Position numbers and translations under genes: made by a program. This document shows positions 1-6,115 of a stretch of DNA of 6,316 nucleotides, one piece after another. Origin of the DNA: Candidatus Korarchaeum sp. GTDB taxonomy: Archaea > Korarchaeota > Korarchaeia > Korarchaeales > Korarchaeaceae. The DNA lies in contig JAJHQZ010000023.1 in NCBI GenBank assembly GCA_020833055.1, forward strand, positions 1 to 6,316, read 5' to 3'. Each line of letters starts with the position of its first letter. Position 1 is the stretch's first letter. The notes under the pieces are model-generated. The model worked only from the letters and a program-made list of their open reading frames with translations. It had not been told where the DNA came from and did not search any database.

Positions 1-1107
1 GCATTCAATTCCTGGATTGAGAAGGGAAGGGGGATTATAGTGCTGCCCACAGGGGCTGGGAAGACTTACATAGCTCTTAAGGCCATAGAGAGGCTGAGGA
101 AGAGCACCCTCATAATAGTACCGACGATACCCCTCTTGGATCAGTGGAGAGATCTCTTAACTAAGCTGGGGATAGAGGCCGGTATCATAGGAGGAGGTAA
201 ATCTGAGCTGAGGCCAGTTACCGTTATAACTTACGATTCAGCTTACCTGAGATCGGATGAGCTCGGGAATAAGTTCGAGCTCGTCGTGTTCGATGAGGTC
301 CATCATCTGGCTGCGGCTGGGTACATAGAGATAGGGGAATCCCTGGCCTCCCCATACAGGATGGGGCTCACAGCTACCCTGGAGAGGGAGGACGGGAGGC
401 ACAGCTTACTCTTCCCGATAGTGGGGGGAGTGGTCTACAGGATCGGGCCCAAGGAACTAGCTGGTACTCATCTCTCGGAGTTCGATACAGTAAGGATAGG
501 GGTTGAGCTGAGCGAGGAGGAGAGGGCCGAATACGATAAATGCCTGAGGGAGTATAGGGAAGCTCTCAGGGATCTCAAGCTCAGGATCACGGGGATGGAG
601 GACTTCATGAAATTGATAAGGATGAGCTCATCGAATCCAACAGCTAGGAGGGCCCTACTCGCTTGGCACAGGATGAGGAAGATAGCCCTTAACTCCAGAT
701 CGAAACTGGATACCCTTCAAAGCCTTCTGGAGAGCCATAAGGATGATAAGGTCATAATATTCACGGAGTTCAACGAGATGGCTGAGGAGATAAGCAGGAG
801 GTTCCTGATACCACTGATAACACATAGGACGGATAAGAAGGAGAGGAAGGAGGTTCTGGATGCCTTCAGAGTTGGTTCTGTGACGAAGATAGTCACATCC
901 AAGGTGCTGGATGAGGGCTTGGACGTACCCGACGCGAGGGTGGGGATAATACTCGGAGGCACTGGGAGCAGGAGGGAGTTCGTGCAGAGGCTGGGGAGGA
1001 TACTGAGGAAGAGGGAGGGGAAGAGGGCCGTGCTATATGAAGTAATATCGAGGGGGACCAGCGAGGTCAGGGTATCGAGAAGGAGGAGGAAGGCGCTGCA
1101 GCGGTGA
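1..1107 (+). CDS. xpb: XPB/Rad25-family DNA helicase (superfamily 2), 5' end cut off by window
   Basis: This is an ATP-dependent 3'-5' DNA helicase/translocase; archaeal XPB works with the Bax1 nuclease and is thought to act in DNA repair. The frame is open from base 1 (visible residues 1-13 start AFNSWIEKG), so the GTG at 40 inside the Walker A strand is not the true start and the N-terminal damage-recognition domain is missing. In visible numbering: Walker A PTGAGKT 16-22; motif Ia around VPTIPLLDQW; DEVHH box 98-102; TAT motif 124-126; the XPB-specific RED motif 129-131; a charged helical thumb-like insert about 170-230; motif IV KVIIFTEF; motif V TSKVLDEGLDVPDA 299-312; motif VI QRLGRILR 329-336; and a basic tail. 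The RED motif and thumb separate XPB from other superfamily 2 helicases. At least 368 residues remain; archaeal XPBs usually have about 440-500. It is followed directly by bax1, the standard archaeal arrangement. Confidence 0.95.
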   Translation, partial: AFNSWIEKGRGIIVLPTGAGKTYIALKAIERLRKSTLIIVPTIPLLDQWRDLLTKLGIEAGIIGGGKSELRPVTVITYDSAYLRSDELGNKFELVVFDEVHHLAAAGYIEIGESLASPYRMGLTATLEREDGRHSLLFPIVGGVVYRIGPKELAGTHLSEFDTVRIGVELSEEERAEYDKCLREYREALRDLKLRITGMEDFMKLIRMSSSNPTARRALLAWHRMRKIALNSRSKLDTLQSLLESHKDDKVIIFTEFNEMAEEISRRFLIPLITHRTDKKERKEVLDAFRVGSVTKIVTSKVLDEGLDVPDARVGIILGGTGSRREFVQRLGRILRKREGKRAVLYEVISRGTSEVRVSRRRRKALQR

Positions 1108-1108
1108 T
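1103..1108 (+). promoter_or_regulatory. Shine-Dalgarno site of bax1 overlapping the xpb stop codon
   Basis: GGTGAT matches the 3' part of the archaeal consensus AGGAGGTGAT and lies three bases before the ATG at 1112. It contains the TGA stop of the upstream helicase gene, so termination on xpb and initiation on bax1 are probably coupled. It supports the 1112 start over the out-of-frame ATG at 1107. Confidence 0.7.
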
Positions 1109-1111
1109 GCG

Positions 1112-2617
1112 ATGCTCCCATCCCAACTGCTGAGGGGCAAGGTGGTCGGAGGTAAGCTCATATTAAAGTGGGCCCTGGGCAGCGAGCTGGAGCTGGCGGA
1201 GGATCTCATAAGGATCTTCAAAGTGGGGAGGGAGCTGAAGGAGATAGAGGAGGAAGAGGAGGAGATAGAAGAATATTATTCAGATTACAAGCTCGTGAGG
1301 GGTCTATACATCCTTTTGCTTAGGAGAGGGAGATTTGAGAGACCTAAGAGCTCTCTAGATCCTCTGGAAGCTAGGAGGAGGGTTTACGGGATCGTGAATC
1401 GGGATTATCATGGCTTCGTCAGTTATGAGGAGAGGGCTGATGCAATAAGGAGGGCTGCTGAGGAAATAGGAGTCAATGAGGAGGAGCTGGAGAGAGCATT
1501 ATGGGCTGATTTTGAGTTGAAGCTCGTCGAATTCGATGCACCTGAACCGGAGGAGCTATTGAAGGAGTACAACTTAGCCCTGCTCCAGACAGCTCTGTTC
1601 AAGTCCTCGAGGATGCATCTACTCACCTCCTCCTCGGGAGGGGAGGTCAAGCCCCTGCTCAGGGCCCTCAAGGGCCTGGGCCTGATGTACACGGCCAGCA
1701 GGAGGGATAAGCTGGAGCTCACGATAGATGGCCCAGCGTCGATACTCAAGCTGACGACGAAGTACGGAGTGGCTATGGCTAAGCTAGTCCCCTTCATAGT
1801 GAGGATGAGCGATTGGTATCTGAGGGCAGATATAGTGAGGAGGAAGATTGTAAGGCTGGAGGTCTCCCACAGAATGAGGGATATATTTCCAGAGTACGAG
1901 GGGGGCATAGATTACGATAGCTCCCTGGAGAGGGAGTTCCCGCAGATGTGCCCGCAGGGATGGAAGGTATATAGGGAGCCGGAGCCCCTGGTATCCGGAA
2001 GCTCCGTAATAATACCTGATTTCATGCTGGAGAAGGGGAGGATCAGGATATACGTGGAGATAATGGGCTTCTGGACCCCTGAGTACGTCGAGAGGAAGAT
2101 AGAGAAACTGAAGGATGTGAAGGAGCCCCTCCTGATAATAGCTAGGAGGGATCTGATGTGCTCCAGGGTTGAGAAGATCAGGAAGGATATCCTTTACTTC
2201 GAGAGGAAAATAGATCCTGTGGAGCTCGCTAGGAAGCTCAAGGAGATAGAGGAGAGATACTGGTCCGATGAGAGGGATAGGATAAGGGAGGAGATGGCTG
2301 AATTGAGGATAGATGGCAAGTTCCTAGAGGTAGATAAACTTAAATCCATTCTGGGGATAAGTGAAGCTCAACTCAGGGAGATCTGCTGCCCGGAGGGCTT
2401 CGAGCTGATAGGGAGCTATCTGATATCTGAGGAGGCAATCTCATCCCTGAGGGAGGAGGTGATGAAGAGGAGGCCCTCGAAGGTCCGGGAGCTGAAGGGC
2501 ATATTAGTTGATATGGGGCTCCCTCCTGAGATAGCTACTTACGTCCCCGGGAGGATCGGGATCAGGGTATCTTGGAGCTCCCTGGATGAGGACGAAGCCG
2601 ATCTTTTATACACTTGA
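1112..2617 (+). CDS. bax1: Bax1 (DUF790) XPB-partner nuclease
   Basis: This 501-residue protein is the nuclease partner of archaeal XPB; the known XPB-Bax1 complex unwinds and cleaves DNA bubbles and forks. The N-terminus MLPSQLLRGKVVGGKL is typical of DUF790 and fixes the start at 1112. An acidic run of mainly Glu lies at residues 42-54. The middle third is the family's N-terminal and Cas2-like region; the C-terminal half holds the nuclease core. There I see SLERE 271-275, IPDF 301-304 (D303) and YVEIMGFWTPEYVERKI 314-330 (E316, E323, K329). These look like a PD-(D/E)xK-type active site, with D303 and E316 the likely metal ligands. Length matches the family. It starts 4 bases after xpb and must share its transcript. 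Assignment to the family is firm; the exact catalytic residues are my inference. Confidence 0.93.
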   Translation: MLPSQLLRGKVVGGKLILKWALGSELELAEDLIRIFKVGRELKEIEEEEEEIEEYYSDYKLVRGLYILLLRRGRFERPKSSLDPLEARRRVYGIVNRDYHGFVSYEERADAIRRAAEEIGVNEEELERALWADFELKLVEFDAPEPEELLKEYNLALLQTALFKSSRMHLLTSSSGGEVKPLLRALKGLGLMYTASRRDKLELTIDGPASILKLTTKYGVAMAKLVPFIVRMSDWYLRADIVRRKIVRLEVSHRMRDIFPEYEGGIDYDSSLEREFPQMCPQGWKVYREPEPLVSGSSVIIPDFMLEKGRIRIYVEIMGFWTPEYVERKIEKLKDVKEPLLIIARRDLMCSRVEKIRKDILYFERKIDPVELARKLKEIEERYWSDERDRIREEMAELRIDGKFLEVDKLKSILGISEAQLREICCPEGFELIGSYLISEEAISSLREEVMKRRPSKVRELKGILVDMGLPPEIATYVPGRIGIRVSWSSLDEDEADLLYT

Positions 2618-2625
2618 GCTAGCGA

Positions 2626-2632
2626 TTTTATA
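2626..2632 (+). promoter_or_regulatory. TATA box for the secreted GH114-like gene (probably leaderless)
   Basis: TTTTATA is centred 27 bases before the ATG at 2656, the spacing archaeal TATA boxes have to the transcription start. No purine-rich ribosome binding site precedes the ATG. The mRNA therefore probably starts at or within a base or two of the start codon. A second TTTTATA at 2604-2610, in the last codons of bax1, is a less well spaced alternative. Confidence 0.6.
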
Positions 2633-2655
2633 GGATGCTCAGATAATCGCTCCGT

Positions 2656-5343
2656 ATGAAGCTGGCTCCCCTGCTCTTATCCCTGCTTATAGCTATCCCT
2701 ATTTTCTCAGGCTATCCATTCATGGAAGCTAAGGAGAAAGTGAGTTGCGTCTTAGTATATTATAATCAGAAGCCAATCCCTCCAGAGATCCTCAGAACGC
2801 ACGATTGGATCATAGTGGACCCCGACAACCCTTACGTAAAGCCGGGGAGCGGGAGAGCTAAGCTCATAGCTTACATTAGCGTGGGGGAGATAGAGGAATA
2901 TAGGAGCTACTTCAATGAGATAAAGAAGTACGCTATAGGCTATAACCCAGTCTGGGGGTCTTATGTAGCGGATGTGAGGAATCCAGAGTACAGGAACTTC
3001 CTGATAGAGAGAGTGGCCAGATCCATAGTTGAGAGGGGTTTCGATGGATTCTTCTTAGATACTCTCGATTCATACAAGCTAGTCGCTGATGGAAACGAGA
3101 AGAGCTTCGTTGATGCTCTAGCCGACTTCGTGATAAAACTGAAGCAGAAGTATCCAGATAAGCTAATAGTGATAAACAGGGGATTCGAGATATTCGATTC
3201 CGTCAAGGATTATATAGACGGCTTCCTCTTCGAGGACCTCTTCTGGGGGCTGGATGAGGATCTCAACTACGTCCCAGTGAGCGAGGAGGAGAGGGCATAC
3301 TACTTGGAGAAGCTAAAGCACATAAGTGAGAAGGTCCCTGTCATAGTAGTGGATTATGTAGACCCTAAGGATATGGAGAAGAGAATTAAGGTGATGAAAG
3401 CCATAATTGAGCTCGGTTTCGTGCCCTACATAGCTGATAAGGAGCTATCGGAGATAGGGGTTAACCCCTGCACAGCTGGAATTTCGAGGGGGCCCGAAGT
3501 AATAATATACTTCGATCCGAGGTACGGGAGCAATTGGATAAGGAACCCAGAGGAGTACAAGGAATATCTCTCATCGGTCTTCGATAAATATAACGTGAAT
3601 TACAGGATAGTTGATGCGGATTCCCTGGCCAATATATTATCAGCTGGAGAGAGAGCTATATTGGTACCGACTAGCGATGTACTGCCGGATAAAGTGTGGG
3701 ATGGGACCGAGGGCAGCTTGATAGTGAGGTGGCTGAGGGGAGGGGGAACCATAGTGTGGACGGGGGATTGGGAGTTCTACTACATAGGGCACGAGGGCTG
3801 GATCGAGCGCAGGGATGGGATAGAGGAAGTCCCGTTCGGGAGGAGGGTGACTTCAGATAAAGCAGTTCAGGTGAGGGTTACTGAGATAGGGAGGAAGTAC
3901 ATACCGAGTTTGAGGGGGTTCGAGAGCATGAGGCCCTTCATAGCTCGGGACATGCTGCTGGAGGCTTATGCTAGCTCGGATGGGGCATTCGATCCCGCAG
4001 CAATAAAGGTGGGGGAGGGGACCTTCATAAAGGTAGCTTCATCCACCGATTCCCTCGGGTTCCTCTACGTAGCTGAGCTCATCCTGAACAAATTCTACGG
4101 TTTAGGAGTTAAGTTATCCTCGGAGCCCAGGGTGAGTTTCTGCGGCATAGTCTACATACTCCCATCTAAAGCATCCTCCCCCAAGTGGCAGAGGGAGTAC
4201 GGCGACAGGATATACTTCTACGTCGAGGAAAACTTATCGAAATATAAGGGATTGATAGATGAAGATCTAAAAGTTATATCATCAGCCGGTTATAACTTCA
4301 TAATACTGGTGATACCTCTAGATAATGAGCCCATGTTCCTCAGGAACCTCGAGCTGATGGACGAGCTCGCCCGTGAGAGGGGGCTCGGGATACTCTACGC
4401 TATATTCCCGAAGGAGAAGTACGGGAGGGAGTGGGACTACCTATCGAAGGGGAGTAGCGTGAACTCGGCTCTCCTCAAGCTGATGAACTTCCTATCGAAT
4501 CTTAAGTCAACTCAGGGAATTGCTGTCTGGTACGGTTGGGAGGACAGGAAGTTCGACCCCAGTGAGATAAGGGAGTTCTACCTCTCCCTCCCGGAGAGGA
4601 TGAGGGGCATCTACTGGGTATGGCTCGATGAAGCTTACGTTTTAGAGGCAGTGAAGGCTGGGCTCCCTGAGGATACGCCTGTGGTGACTGAGCTCTACGA
4701 TCCCCTCGAGCTAGCTCTACACAGCGGAGCTTTCAAGAGGCAGATCGTAGTGACTGGCGTGTGGAACGCCGATAGCTCAGCTTCCTGGTTGGGGAGGATG
4801 AGGGAGAAACTGGGGCTCGGGGCTAGCGGGAGGATAGTGGGCGTGTGGATATTCGATGACACTAACGATGGCTTCGGGGAGAAGTACAGGGCTTACATAA
4901 ATGGGGAGCTCTCTAGCCCGATAACGATTGAGAGGATAGGGGACGCACTAGCAATACCATCTTTCAGCGTCGGATCGGATGTAGACCTCAAAATTGTAAG
5001 GAAGCACTTCCCTGATGCTTTAATATCGAATGGAGGAGTTATAGTAGTCGGAGGTCCTCTCTCAAATAGATATAGCTCTATTAAATGGGTGAAATTCACG
5101 AGGGATTCTATGATAGTGAACGGGACTGAGTACAAGAGCTCTTGGGGCAAGGTCGACTACTGCTTGGTGAAGTTGAGCGATAAAAGGGTTTACGTAATGG
5201 GGACTCACAGGTTCGGGACCGAGGCTTGCCTGATGATCCTACCGGAAGTGAAGCAGCTTAACTATGCTATAGCTCAGTGGATGGATAGGAACGGGAACGG
5301 TATCGTGGATAGGGATGAGATAAAGGTTCTGAGAGGAGGATAG
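2656..5343 (+). CDS. Large secreted MJ1477/TM1410-type (GH114-like) glycosidase with S-layer-like and EF-hand C-terminus
   Basis: This 895-residue protein is predicted to be exported and to act on a polysaccharide or glycoprotein outside the cell. Residues 1-25 form a signal peptide (K2, hydrophobic 4-17, possible cleavage after MEA). Residues 30-262 are a GH114-like barrel: LIAYISVGEIEEY with E78, DVRNPEYRNF, FDGFFLDTLDSY with D135 and D138, VINRGFEIF, LFEDLFW with E193. D135 and E193 are candidate catalytic acids. About 280-380 resembles a class I amidotransferase/ThuA-like domain (RGGGTIVWTGDWEFYYIG) without an obvious nucleophile Cys. About 494-745 is another alpha/beta, barrel-like region I cannot assign. 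About 780-862 resembles archaeal S-layer domains (VVVGGPLSNRYSS, then VMGTHRFGTEACL). Residues 877-888 form an EF-hand loop. There is no C-terminal membrane anchor. GH114 includes endo-alpha-1,4-polygalactosaminidases, but the substrate here is unknown. An upstream in-frame ATG at 2635 runs into TAA, so 2656 is the start. Confidence 0.85.
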   Translation: MKLAPLLLSLLIAIPIFSGYPFMEAKEKVSCVLVYYNQKPIPPEILRTHDWIIVDPDNPYVKPGSGRAKLIAYISVGEIEEYRSYFNEIKKYAIGYNPVWGSYVADVRNPEYRNFLIERVARSIVERGFDGFFLDTLDSYKLVADGNEKSFVDALADFVIKLKQKYPDKLIVINRGFEIFDSVKDYIDGFLFEDLFWGLDEDLNYVPVSEEERAYYLEKLKHISEKVPVIVVDYVDPKDMEKRIKVMKAIIELGFVPYIADKELSEIGVNPCTAGISRGPEVIIYFDPRYGSNWIRNPEEYKEYLSSVFDKYNVNYRIVDADSLANILSAGERAILVPTSDVLPDKVWDGTEGSLIVRWLRGGGTIVWTGDWEFYYIGHEGWIERRDGIEEVPFGRRVTSDKAVQVRVTEIGRKYIPSLRGFESMRPFIARDMLLEAYASSDGAFDPAAIKVGEGTFIKVASSTDSLGFLYVAELILNKFYGLGVKLSSEPRVSFCGIVYILPSKASSPKWQREYGDRIYFYVEENLSKYKGLIDEDLKVISSAGYNFIILVIPLDNEPMFLRNLELMDELARERGLGILYAIFPKEKYGREWDYLSKGSSVNSALLKLMNFLSNLKSTQGIAVWYGWEDRKFDPSEIREFYLSLPERMRGIYWVWLDEAYVLEAVKAGLPEDTPVVTELYDPLELALHSGAFKRQIVVTGVWNADSSASWLGRMREKLGLGASGRIVGVWIFDDTNDGFGEKYRAYINGELSSPITIERIGDALAIPSFSVGSDVDLKIVRKHFPDALISNGGVIVVGGPLSNRYSSIKWVKFTRDSMIVNGTEYKSSWGKVDYCLVKLSDKRVYVMGTHRFGTEACLMILPEVKQLNYAIAQWMDRNGNGIVDRDEIKVLRGG
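5284..5319 (+). other. EF-hand/dockerin-like calcium-binding loop at the C-terminus of the secreted protein
   Basis: The twelve residues DRNGNGIVDRDE (877-888) fit the EF-hand loop: D at 1, N at 3, N at 5, G at 6, V at 8, D at 9 and E at 12. Only one such loop is visible, so it resembles half of a dockerin or a single structural calcium site, seven residues before the end of the protein. Calcium binding is inferred from the motif. Confidence 0.75.
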
Positions 5344-5354
5344 GCTACCTCCTC
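5333..5354. terminator. Inverted repeat across the two convergent stop codons, possible two-way terminator
   Basis: GAGGAGG (5333-5339) and its exact complement CCTCCTC (5348-5354) flank an 8-base loop holding the TAG stop of the + strand gene (5341-5343) and the TAG stop of the - strand gene (5345-5347). Either transcript could form the 7-bp hairpin. A short T-run (TATTTTC) follows about 10 bases later on the + strand. Archaeal termination depends mainly on T-rich tracts and not on hairpins, so a terminator role is tentative, and the repeat may reflect both genes ending in GGA/AGG-rich codons. Confidence 0.35.
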
Positions 5355-5851
5355 AATCTGAATATTTTCAGCCTGGGCTTCTTCGTCTCTATAGGCTCTA
5401 ATATCAGCTTCAGGGGTATCTCCTTCCTCAAAACTAAGTTTATCACTGAGCCGAGTTGGAAGAGCACCTCCTCCTGCTCGCTAGATTCTATAGCTCCGGG
5501 CCTCACCCTCCTCACTTGATCTATAGCGGCTTTAGGGGTCATCCCCTTGAATATCAAGTAAGCAGCAGCGACGGTACCTGCTCTCCCCACACCGGCGAAG
5601 CAGTGGATAGCTACGGGCTTCCCCCTAGTAGCTCTAGATGAGATCCAAGTCAGCAAATCTATCAGTTCCCTGATGTCAGGGGCTCCCTTTGGCTCTATAG
5701 GCAGGAAATAGAATTCCATACCTTCTGAGATCACATTGGCTTCGTACGTTAGTATGCCTCCCCAGAAAGGGTATATCTCCCTCTCAGTCGCCAGGCAGAC
5801 TATAGCTTTTATCCCCATAGATTTGATGGCCTTTATGTCCTCCCTCCTCAC
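5345..5851 (-). CDS. Small archaeal protein tyrosine/dual-specificity phosphatase (SsoPTP-like)
   Basis: This cytoplasmic enzyme belongs to the cysteine-based phosphatases that remove phosphate from tyrosine or serine/threonine residues. The P-loop HCFAGVGRAGT is at residues 83-93 from the GTG at 5851, with nucleophile C84 and phosphate-binding R90. After it, IDQVRRVRPGAIESSEQE matches the C-terminal helix region of Sulfolobus SsoPTP as I remember it. Two oddities: the loop that normally carries the general-acid Asp reads PIEPKGAPD, with Pro54 where Asp is expected and Glu53 beside it; and 15 more codons upstream align without gaps to the N-terminus of SsoPTP, although GTG 5851 is the first usual start codon. 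With that extension the protein has 183 residues and its cysteine is residue 99, close to Cys96 of SsoPTP. A basic tail (KKPRLKIFRLRR) extends beyond the usual 150-165 residues. It lies downstream of rubredoxin and is probably cotranscribed with it. Confidence 0.9.
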   Translation of the reverse strand: MRREDIKAIKSMGIKAIVCLATEREIYPFWGGILTYEANVISEGMEFYFLPIEPKGAPDIRELIDLLTWISSRATRGKPVAIHCFAGVGRAGTVAAAYLIFKGMTPKAAIDQVRRVRPGAIESSEQEEVLFQLGSVINLVLRKEIPLKLILEPIETKKPRLKIFRLRR

Positions 5852-5899
5852 GGGGATCCTGGATATAGCTATCTCGTTCGGGATGACCCAGGTTATCAG
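5852..5899 (-). other. Probable translated N-terminal extension of the phosphatase with no standard start codon
   Basis: In frame upstream of GTG 5851 the sequence reads LITWVIPNEIAISRIP. From the ATA codon at 5896 it aligns without gaps to the SsoPTP start (MYWVRRKTIGGSGLP, from memory): Trp-Val, the Ile, Ser and Pro all match, and this stretch forms the first strand of the fold. The only possible initiators are CTG at 5899 and ATA at 5896. GGGGATC at 5909-5903, resembling GGTGATC, lies three bases before CTG 5899. The weaker alternative is GTG 5851, preceded by AGGATC at 5860-5855. Confidence 0.55.
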
Positions 5900-5902
5900 A
5901 TG

Positions 5903-5909
5903 GATCCCC
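5903..5909 (-). promoter_or_regulatory. Possible Shine-Dalgarno site for the extended phosphatase start
   Basis: GGGGATC differs by one base from the GGTGATC part of the archaeal consensus and lies three bases before CTG 5899 and six before ATA 5896, two bases after the rubredoxin stop codon. It is similar in form and spacing to the bax1 site in this window. Evidence is modest because the sequences here are generally purine-rich. Confidence 0.4.
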
Positions 5910-5911
5910 TT

Positions 5912-6082
5912 TTAATACTCCTCATCCAACGGGTAGAACTGGCTCTTAGGGGCGCCGCAGATGGGGCATCTCCAATCATCGGGGAGCTCCTCGAAGGGAG
6001 TGCCCGGCTTGATCCCCCTACTCTCATCCCCCCTCATTGGATCATATATGTAGCCGCATACGCTACATTTATACCTTATCAT
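5912..6082 (-). CDS. Rubredoxin
   Basis: This 56-residue cytoplasmic protein carries one iron held by four cysteines and passes single electrons, commonly to superoxide reductase, rubrerythrin or other oxygen-handling enzymes. From ATG 6082 the protein starts [15 protein letters not shown]; the ligands are C6 and C9 in CSVCG and C39 and C42 in CPICG. The family pattern [17 protein letters not shown] is complete, and the length is standard (about 52-56). TTG 6100 and ATG 6097 would add five or six residues not typical of the family, while ATG 6082 lies 27-28 bases from a TATA box, so I chose it. The stop is TAA, followed in the same frame by the phosphatase. No oxygen-stress partner gene is in the window, so its redox partner is unknown. 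Confidence 0.93.
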   Translation of the reverse strand: MIRYKCSVCGYIYDPMRGDESRGIKPGTPFEELPDDWRCPICGAPKSQFYPLDEEY

Positions 6083-6104
6083 AACGTTATATTGCATCAA
6101 GATA

Positions 6105-6114
6105 TTATAATAAA
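6105..6114 (-). promoter_or_regulatory. TATA box for rubredoxin (probably leaderless)
   Basis: On the minus strand TTTATTATAA lies in the most AT-rich stretch of the window, directly after the stop codon of the repeat-protein gene. Its centre is 27-28 bases before ATG 6082, and no purine-rich ribosome binding site precedes that ATG. This parallels the promoter at 2626-2632 and suggests transcription starts at the ATG and continues into the phosphatase gene. Confidence 0.6.
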
Positions 6115-6115
6115 T

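Noticed and set aside
40-42. GTG as start of the helicase gene
   Set aside because: The frame is open to base 1 and the upstream residues fit the XPB strand before Walker A; the start lies outside the window.
717-1121. Minus-strand open frame of 134 codons opposite xpb
   Set aside because: It mirrors the purine-rich helicase coding strand, giving a Leu/Ser-rich protein with no motif; the + strand frame carries all helicase motifs here.
1423-1908. Minus-strand open frame of 161 codons opposite bax1
   Set aside because: Ser/Leu-rich product with no recognisable motif, fully antisense to a conserved gene.
1-2617. Helicase plus nuclease pair as a new defence system
   Set aside because: The RED motif, the thumb insert and the DUF790 partner identify the standard archaeal XPB-Bax1 pair; no defence genes, mobile elements or repeats are near.
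5910-5917. TATTAAAA as a TATA box for the phosphatase
   Set aside because: Transcription would start near 5887, after the conserved N-terminus begins and with no start codon there; cotranscription with rubredoxin is simpler.
6095-6100. TTG 6100 or ATG 6097 as rubredoxin start
   Set aside because: They add residues unusual for the family and lie only about 10-15 bases from the TATA box, whereas ATG 6082 has the right spacing.
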